From Pelagophyceae sp. CCMP2097 (taxonomy: Eukaryota > Sar > Pelagophyceae): a stretch of DNA of 16,417 bases. Shown here one piece after another: positions 8,407-16,417 of the stretch. Under the pieces are notes generated by a model. It was not told where the DNA came from. It ran no database searches and saw nothing but the letters and a program-made list of their open reading frames with translations. The stretch is from positions 717,368-733,784 of the forward strand of contig MU657178.1 in assembly GCA_026770575.1 (NCBI GenBank). Reading direction: 5' to 3'. The position numbers were made by a program, and so were the translations under genes. Each line of letters begins with the position of its first letter. The first letter of the stretch is position 1.

Positions 8407-9924
8407 ATGGGCAAGGGCGGGGCGCGCAAGGCGACGCCGCTGGATAAGGAGAAGGCTCTGCGCGAAGAGGCCGAGGCCTCGCTCGCCGCATCGGAGCTGA
8501 AAGCGGCGCAGTTCGAGGCGGAAGCGACGACTGCCAAGGCGGCAGTCCAAGCGGCAAAGGCCCAAGCCATGGACTTCGCCGCCCGCGTCGCCAAACTGGT
8601 GCGCCGCCCTCCAAGCGTCCGAGTTTACGTAAACGTCGTAGGAGCGCGAGGCTACCGCAAAGGCGGCGGAGCTGGCCGCCGCATCCGGCGAGGTCGCCGC
8701 CCTCATGGAAGCTTTAGAGGCGCAGGCCGCCGACTTTGCCGGCAAGGCGCCGTCTTCGAGCACGCAGATGGCGAGCGATAAAGAGGCTTTGCTGGAGGCG
8801 ACTGTTTCCGCGCTGGAGAGCCAGGTCCTGGCTCTGCAAGCCAAGGCCGCGCACGCCCCCGACGCGACGGATTTGAAGAAGCAGCTGGAATCGGCGCGCG
8901 TTTCGGCCACCGCGGCGCAAAAGGACGCCGCGGACGCGCGAAGCGAGCTGAAGAAGACGTTGGCAGACTTATCAAAAGCGGCATCATCAGCTTCGGGCCT
9001 GCAGAACCGCCTGGCCAAAGCCGACTCGTCTGCGGCGGCGGCGCAGGCGAAAGCCGATGCCGCGGTCAGCGCTGCTCAAACAGAATTGAATGCGGCGGTG
9101 CAAAAGGCCAGCGCCGCTTCGAAGGACCGCGCAAACGAGGCTTCGACCTCGACCAATGCGCTGAAATCGTCCGAGGCCCGGGCAGACGCTTTCTCGGTCC
9201 GGCTGCGCGAGGAGCATTTGGCGAGGAGTAGCGAGTCGAACAAACGCGTGGCGGCAGAAACGGCCTTGGAAAAGGCCCGGCTGCAGTTGGCGCAGGCGCG
9301 CAAGTTAGACCAGGCAAAGGCGAAGTCGATCCAAAGCGTCGAGATGAAGTTCCTTGAGCAGTCTGCATCAATAAAAGCGTCGCTCGCAAATTCTACGAGG
9401 CGGTCGTTATCCTCGCTGGATTCGGCCGTGCAAGGCGCCTCTGAAGCCAAGGCGTTTGCGGAGCGCGGCGCTCTGCAGCTGGAGAGGCTCGGGGCCACTC
9501 TCGCCGCCGCGGGCGAGTTGGCCGACGCGGAGGCGCTGTTCGGGCAGTCTGCGGCGCTCAGAGGAGACATCTTCGGCGCGCGGCACGCCCAACACGTGCG
9601 TTTGCTTAGAATCCGTGGTGGCCTCTTGCAGAAGACCACTGTGCGTATTAGGCGGGTACGCTGCGCCAGCTGGCGTCACACTGCCAGTCGTTGAACGACT
9701 TGGGCAGTGCCCTCGAGTACATGGAAAGGTCATGCGTCGCCTACACGGACTCGCTCCACGCCGGCGAGCGCATGGGCGACGCGCCGCCGCGGTCGAGGTC
9801 GGCGCCGAAGATGCGGCCCGACGCCGGCAGGCCCCGGCCGCTGAACGGCGACCTGCGGCGGCCCGCGGACCACCCGAGATTCGCCGCATCGCTCCCGCCA
9901 CTCCAGGCGGCAGCGGCGTACTAA
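8407..9924 (+). CDS. Ala-rich coiled-coil protein with C-terminal TPR repeats
   Basis: Exons 8407-8598, 8642-9595 and 9652-9924 give 472 aa. Both introns (43 and 56 nt) are phase 0, with GTGCGC/GTGCGT donors and TAG|G acceptors. Residues about 15-335 form a long charged, alanine-rich coiled coil (for example DLKKQLESARVSATAAQKDA). Residues about 340-420 are two TPR units of the kinesin-light-chain type: LERLGATLAAAGELADAEAL, then, after the last intron, LRQLASHCQSLNDLGSALEY. The second TPR is complete only with the splice. The tail is Pro/Arg-rich. It is probably a structural or adaptor protein; partners are unknown. No signal peptide or membrane segment is seen. The ATG at 8407 follows an in-frame GTG-only stretch and is the first ATG of the frame. 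Confidence 0.82.
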
Positions 9925-10029
9925 CTGTTTCATATGTTCCAGAGGGCCGGGTCATCGGATCCGATCGATGAAAATTGCGGGGAGGCCTTTACTCCCGCAT
10001 TTACATGCAAAGGGGGCTCGTCTCGCTTC

Positions 10030-11143
10030 TTAGAGCTGCGCCTGGAACTCGGCGGCCGTCATCGGCGTCGAGAAGAGGCCGAACCTAGCGCCGCGATGTC
10101 AAGCATTTCGGAATCACCTGCCTTCCGACAAGGCGACGCACGTGCCGCCCGTCGCGGCCGAGTGGCCGTCGATGGACGTCGTGGCGCAGCAGTCCGTGAG
10201 CGTGATGGTATTGAAGCCCTTTTCGTACGCGGTGCGCATCGTCGACTCGACGCAGCCTACAAAGCAGAGTGAGGGGCTGCTCGGTTGCGTATATCGACGC
10301 GGTCTACGGGCAGTTGGTCAGAAAGCCGCTGATGACGACGGTCTCGATGCCGTTGTCGACGAGGAGCTGCTCCAGGTTCGTGCCCGGGAACGCGTCCAAG
10401 CCCTTCTTGTTCGTCACAAACAAGTCGCCCGCAACGGGCTTCATAGCGTCGCAGATGGCGGCATTCCACGTGCCCTCGACGAAGAGCGCGCCTACGATGC
10501 TCTTCAGATGGTTCCCGGCTCATTCCTTCGCACCGTCGGCGCAGCCCTTCAAGATGCCGAGCTTTGGGTTCGGGTTGTCGTGGCCGTCGGCGGCGAAGGA
10601 AATCGGGCAGTGCAGGATCTTCATGCCCTTGGCGCGCGCCGCCGCCACGAGCGCCGCGCTCTTGGCCAGCATGCCGGTGGACTCCATGTTCGGTGCCACC
10701 TGGCGGGGGGATTTCCAAATGAAGGCTACGCTACGCAGCCCGGTCTCCGCCTTCGCAGCCCTGTCTCCGCCGTCGCCGGCGCGGTTTGCCTTTGACGCGG
10801 GCCTGCGCCGCCTCGTACATCTTGCCACCTTCGGTCGCGAACTCGTTTTGGTACTCGATCAAGACCAGAGCAGTCTTGCTCGGGTCCCTAATAGAAAGCA
10901 GTCTTGGACGCGTCCCTAAGAGAACCGTCCTCGGTCCCTGGAACGGCGCGCGCGCGCTCTTGCAGGAGGCCCATGTCAATCTTGCGGCGGATCTTCGGAC
11001 GCCGCTGCGTACACTTCCACGCCGCCCTTTGCTTCAGCGGCATTGAAGGTGCGGCCCGCAGGCACGTCGCGGCTCGCGGAGAGGCCCATCGTCGCCGGCG
11101 CGACGCCGAGGAACGTGCACGCGGCAAGGACCAAGCGCTGCAT
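10030..11143 (-). CDS. Isochorismatase-family cysteine hydrolase with N-terminal signal peptide, 6 exons
   Basis: Exons on the minus strand are 11143-11013, 10887-10797, 10699-10534, 10491-10312, 10256-10142 and 10084-10030, giving 245 aa. Phases match at every junction. Residues 1-20 (MQRLVLAACTFLGVAPATMG) look like a signal peptide, so it is secreted, ER-bound or possibly plastid-bound. The hydrolase core has LVLIEYQNEF, MKILHCPISFAADGHDNPN, FVEGTWNAAICDAMKP, VTNKKGLDAF, ISGFLTNCCVESTMRTAYEKGF and a closing FSTPMTAAEFQ. The expected catalytic triad is Asp-Lys-Cys. Lys158 and Cys191 are present, but the Asp site is Glu55. The exon-4/exon-5 junction needs a GC donor. The donor at 10796 (GTCAAA) is weak; CAG|GCCCGC at 10802 is an alternative in the same phase. 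The exon-1 donor GTACGC is the best of several. Substrate unknown. Confidence 0.85.
10257..10311 (-). other. GC-AG intron in the isochorismatase-family gene
   Basis: The donor is AACT|GCCCGT and the acceptor TTTGTAG|GC, phase 1. Joining gives LTNCCVESTMRT, the family's active-site signature. The nearby GT (GTAGAC) has the wrong phase. Confidence 0.75.
10870..10919 (-). repeat. Duplicated intron acceptor and exon start (28-bp period)
   Basis: GCAGTCTTGCTCGGGTCCCTAA (10870-10891 on +) and a copy with 3 changes at 10898-10919 each contain, on the minus strand, a TTAG|GGAC acceptor followed by DxSKTA. The upstream copy soon meets an in-frame stop (SKTAFY*), whereas the downstream copy continues into the hydrolase (SKTALVLIE). 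Confidence 0.7.
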
Positions 11144-11387
11144 CGTCGCTGGACTCTGCTGTCGACGTCGAGGGCGAGGAGAGAATGGCGAGTCGGAGCA
11201 CGGACAACCTTCACGTTCGAGCTCGCAGTCGCCGAAAATAGTGTATGGTGATTGCTTGGATTTATTCGTCGCTCCGCGGAACATTGATTTTTCCGACTCG
11301 TCCCGGCCCGGGACTCCCGGGCCGAGTCGAAGGGGTGTTGAGCGGCGCCGGGGCTCTCCTCCAGGTCACTCCCGGCGCGCCGTCGGC
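11144..11387. promoter_or_regulatory. Short divergent promoter region with a strong hairpin
   Basis: This 244-bp spacer separates the divergent hydrolase and RING genes. Right arm CCCGGGCCGAGTCG (11316-11329) pairs over 14 bp with CGACTCG (11294-11300) plus GCCCGGG (11306-11312), leaving a 5-nt bulge and a 3-nt loop. It lies 59 bp before the RING start, so it may sit in the 5' UTR and affect translation, or act in DNA as a binding site. Confidence 0.5.
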
Positions 11388-12134
11388 ATGGACCGGACGA
11401 AGAGCATCGGCCGCCGCGGCGGCGTCAAGGTGACGGCGCCGCATGGCCGCGAAGCGGAGCTGAAACGTGCGTTCCTCGGAACTTCTAAACTGGAACATGA
11501 CGCCACGAGGCTTGTCGAGTGCCTCGATGCCAGTTGTCTTAACACTTCCTTGCCAAAGTCAAAAATAGGCAAAAAGCCGGCGGGTCGCAAGTGGTCGGGG
11601 GAGGGGAGCGTTTTAGGCAGCGGCAGATTCGAGGCCCCGGTGCCCGCGGCCCCAGCGCGGCGCGTGACGGCGGCGCGCGCGAAGACGGCGCGCGACGACT
11701 CGTACGACGACTGGGATGGCGCCGAAACGAGCGCGCACGCCAGAGGGCCGCCCGCGAAGCGCCGCGCCGCGCCGAAAGCCGCCGCGCCAAAGGCTGCCGC
11801 TCCGAAAGCGGCTGCCGCGCCAAAGGCTGCTGCTCCAGAGGCTGCCGCGCCGGCGGCTTCCGCGCCGGCGGCTGCGGCGGACCGGCAGGGCGCTGTGGCG
11901 CGCGCGGCGCGCCTCGCGGCGTACGAGCGCCGCGCCGCCGACGCGGCCGTGGCGAGCGGCCTGGCGCGCTTCGAATGTCAAGTTTGCTTCTTGGACTACG
12001 ACGAATCGGCGCGGCACATGGTCACGTTGACGCCCTGCGGCCACGTCTACTGCGCCGAGTGTGTCTCGCAAATGAAGAAAAAGTGCCCAAACGGCTGCGC
12101 CAACACCGGCCACGTGCGCACGTACCTCGGCTGA
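11388..12134 (+). CDS. RING-finger protein, putative E3 ubiquitin ligase
   Basis: The C-terminus carries a RING-HC finger: CQVCFLDYDES, then TPCGHVYCAECV and KKKCPNGC. RING domains bind E2 enzymes and promote ubiquitin transfer. The middle is a low-complexity run of PKAAA-like units (about 11769-11880), and the N-terminus is basic (MDRTKSIGRRGGVKV). The frame is open without splicing (248 aa). However, 11467-11568 has a GTGCGT donor, an AAATAG|G acceptor and lower GC, and it is 102 nt, a multiple of three. It is probably an intron, giving exons 11388-11466 and 11569-12134 and 214 aa (ELKR then KKPAGRKW). Upstream in-frame ATGs back to 11043 overlap the opposite gene and are rejected. No transmembrane segment is seen, so it is likely soluble. 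Targets unknown. Confidence 0.85.
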   Translation: MDRTKSIGRRGGVKVTAPHGREAELKRAFLGTSKLEHDATRLVECLDASCLNTSLPKSKIGKKPAGRKWSGEGSVLGSGRFEAPVPAAPARRVTAARAKTARDDSYDDWDGAETSAHARGPPAKRRAAPKAAAPKAAAPKAAAAPKAAAPEAAAPAASAPAAAADRQGAVARAARLAAYERRAADAAVASGLARFECQVCFLDYDESARHMVTLTPCGHVYCAECVSQMKKKCPNGCANTGHVRTYLG

Positions 12135-12296
12135 GGCCCGCGTAAATGTATTGTCCCAGAGGAGCATCCCAGGGGCGTGCCTGCCGTGTTTTCGACCGAT
12201 TGACGAGAGAGCGCCCTCGGGCCCTTTTCAGGGTGGGTCATACGCAGGCCAGGAGCCCGGACCAGGTGCCTCTCCGACGCAGACAAAGAAGAGAGG

Positions 12297-15097
<2,801 letters not shown>

Positions 15098-15121
15098 GCG
15101 GTTCTAAGAGCCTGAGTACTC

Positions 15122-15165
15122 GATCGAATCGAGTCAAAAGTACGAGATCGAATCGAGTCATAAGT
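15122..15165 (+). repeat. 24-bp-period tandem repeat
   Basis: GATCGAATCGAGTCAAAAGT (15122-15141) recurs at 15146-15165 with one change. It lies 25 bp after the sufS stop, probably in its 3' UTR. Confidence 0.8.
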
Positions 15166-15265
15166 CCAAACAAGGTCCGAGGTTGCTGCACGATGGGGTC
15201 TCTGGCGTCGCACGGGGGCCGGGATGGGGCATCCGCTTTCGTCGGAGGCGATTTGAGGCACTTGA

Positions 15266-15298
15266 TGAAAAATCGGCCTTTCTGAAAAATCGGCCTTT
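15266..15298 (+). repeat. 17-bp-period tandem repeat
   Basis: TGAAAAATCGGCCTTT occurs at 15266-15281 and again at 15283-15298. Confidence 0.85.
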
Positions 15299-15680
15299 TG
15301 CGATGAAACACGGGGCGCCCTCGACCACGGCGGCGCGCAGCCCTTTCGACAAACGCGGCGCCTTTTCAACCCTGGCCAGCCGCCAGCCTCTCTGTGCCGG
15401 GCGCGCCTTCTCTTTTAAAGAGCTTGACGAAATTGACCCAAGGGACCTCGTCTCCAGCTTGTCAAGGACCCTCGTCTCTCGCTCAGGCGCCGCCGGAACA
15501 CCCCCGTCTCCTCCCGCCGGGCCGTCGATGACTCTCAGAAAGGCATATGAAAGACGTTGGAATCCCTGTCGACGAGGGTCCCTTCTTCGCTTCGCCGGCT
15601 TCCGGCTCAAGCGCGCACGAGCCGCGTGGCAAGGTTCGCGCTTGGCCCTCAACTCGCAAGGTGCTCGAATGATCGGCCTC

Positions 15681-16072
15681 CCACTGTGGAATCCTATCAC
15701 GACTCGGAATGATGCGCGGCGCGCGAACGAATCTCAAGACCAAAGTGAAACGGCAGCGCAACGAATAGATCGAAGCGGCATGTTCGAATGTCTCTCCCCG
15801 ACGCGCGCAAAAACGACGGAAACTTGCGACTCCCGAGCGGACGATTGCGACGGCCGTCTCAGGTCTCGTTCGCCGGAGCCACTGTGTGATTCCATCATGA
15901 CTCCGAACGATGCGTGGCGCGCGATTCAAGACCAAAGTGAAACGGCAGCGCAACGCATGGATTGGAACGGCGGCTCCCCTCCCGACGCGCCCTGCACGAC
16001 AGAACCTTGCGCCCCCCCAAGCGGACGAATGCGACGGTCGTTCCCAGTCCCGTTTCGCCGGAGCCCCGGTCC
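15681..16072 (+). repeat. Two-copy tandem duplication of about 195 bp
   Basis: Copy 1 spans about 15681-15878 and copy 2 about 15879-16072. Shared landmarks are CCACTGTG (15681, 15879), CAAGACCAAAGTGAAACGGC (15735, 15927) and a CGCCGGAGCC end. The copies differ by a 6-nt indel and many substitutions, denser toward the distal half, so the duplication is not recent. The offset of the central block is 192 bp, exactly 64 codons. Confidence 0.75.
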
Positions 16073-16182
16073 AGCTCCGCCAAAACGCCGCCGCAAGGCC
16101 CGCGCCGCGGCAGCGGCCCGGGTCTCGTGACGCTTCAAGAAGAGTCTGAATGTACTGGGCGGGAATTGTCCGAGCCGCGCGA

Positions 16183-16417
16183 TCACTCCGGGCGCGCGCG
16201 TCGTCTCGTCGGCTGCGGCGCCGCCTCGATGGCGGCGGCTTCGAGCTCGGCGATGGCGGCCTCCAGCTCGGCGACGCGGCGCGCTCCGGCCTCGTCACGG
16301 CGCCGCGCCTCCCGCCGCTGGTCGTCGACCTCCAGCCGCAGGCCGCCGATCTCATCCTTCAGGCCGCCGATCACGTCTTTCTGCTGCTCGATGAAGTTGT
16401 GCGCCGTCTTGCACTCG
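16183..16417 (-). CDS. C-terminal end of a coiled-coil protein (cut by window edge)
   Basis: The minus-strand frame is open from the window edge to a stop at 16183-16185 (about 77 residues). It starts ECKTAHNFIEQQKDVIGGLK and continues with a heptad-patterned, Glu/Arg/Ala-rich segment (RRVAELEAAIAELEAAAIEA), then a basic Pro/Arg tail. The coiled-coil character is clear but the function is not. The start and any domain lie beyond the window. No intron boundary is needed within the visible part. Confidence 0.6.
   Translation of the reverse strand, partial: ECKTAHNFIEQQKDVIGGLKDEIGGLRLEVDDQRREARRRDEAGARRVAELEAAIAELEAAAIEAAPQPTRRRARPE

Larger units (their letters stand above)
15098..16182. other. 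Gene-poor convergent region with several tandem duplications
   Basis: This is the longest gene-free stretch (1085 bp), lying between the stops of sufS and the coiled-coil gene. Long frames are open on both strands (15183-16130 plus, 15483-16355 minus), but neither has a recognised domain or natural-looking composition. It contains three separate tandem duplications, listed individually. Confidence 0.5.

Noticed and set aside
8344..9639. Long minus-strand ORFs (8344-9018 and 9076-9639), Ser/Ala-rich
   Set aside because: They are antisense shadows of the alanine-rich coiled-coil exon.
11043..11387. Upstream extension of the RING-protein frame
   Set aside because: It overlaps exon 1 of the divergent hydrolase gene and encodes no domain; the ATG at 11388 fits better.
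15483..16355. 290-aa minus-strand ORF running into the coiled-coil gene
   Set aside because: It is in a different frame from the coiled-coil protein and has repetitive Arg-rich content with no recognisable domain.

Overview
This window reads as nuclear DNA from a GC-rich, intron-bearing microbial eukaryote. The best guess is a small photosynthetic stramenopile of the pelagophyte type (Aureococcus-like). That rests on style: very GC-rich coding sequence, short introns of about 42-364 nt, alanine-rich proteins, F-box/WD40/SPRY genes, and a SufS-type cysteine desulfurase with an N-terminal targeting peptide. It is an inference, not an identification. The genes are eukaryotic, so most exons had to be joined by hand. 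A join was accepted when splice sites, reading-frame phase and family alignment agreed.

Layout. Positions 1-576 are an AT-richer 3' end of a LINE-like (non-LTR) retrotransposon, with a broken reverse-transcriptase C-terminus, a hairpin 3' UTR and an (ATTAC)3 tail. Ten genes follow: phosphagen kinase (+, 1047-2860); small Pro/Gln-rich zinc-ribbon protein (-, 3293-4073); F-box-like WD40 protein with a frameshifted last blade (+, 4465-5685); seven-exon F-box/SPRY protein (-, 5893-7652); coiled-coil/TPR protein (+, 8407-9924); isochorismatase-family cysteine hydrolase with signal peptide (-, 10030-11143); RING-finger protein (+, 11388-12134); secretory glycosyltransferase-like protein (-, 12297-13347); SufS cysteine desulfurase (+, 13499-15097); and the C-terminal end of a coiled-coil protein (-, 16183 to the window edge). 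The stretch 15098-16182 holds tandem duplications and no gene I can support.

Two window-wide patterns stand out. First, the ten genes alternate strictly in strand, so every neighbouring pair is convergent or divergent, with divergent spacers as short as 151 bp. Second, at least four of about 24 introns need a GC-AG boundary. In the SufS and isochorismatase genes such an intron lies just before the catalytic cysteine. The remaining donors are mostly GTGCG and the acceptors are almost all TAG|G.

Functionally the genes are mixed: energy buffering (phosphagen kinase), Fe-S/sulfur mobilisation (SufS), probable ubiquitin-ligase parts (two F-box-type proteins and a RING protein), and secretory-pathway enzymes. 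I see no single operon-like pathway and no strong evidence for an entirely new system. The splice-site usage and the alternating layout are the most unusual signals.
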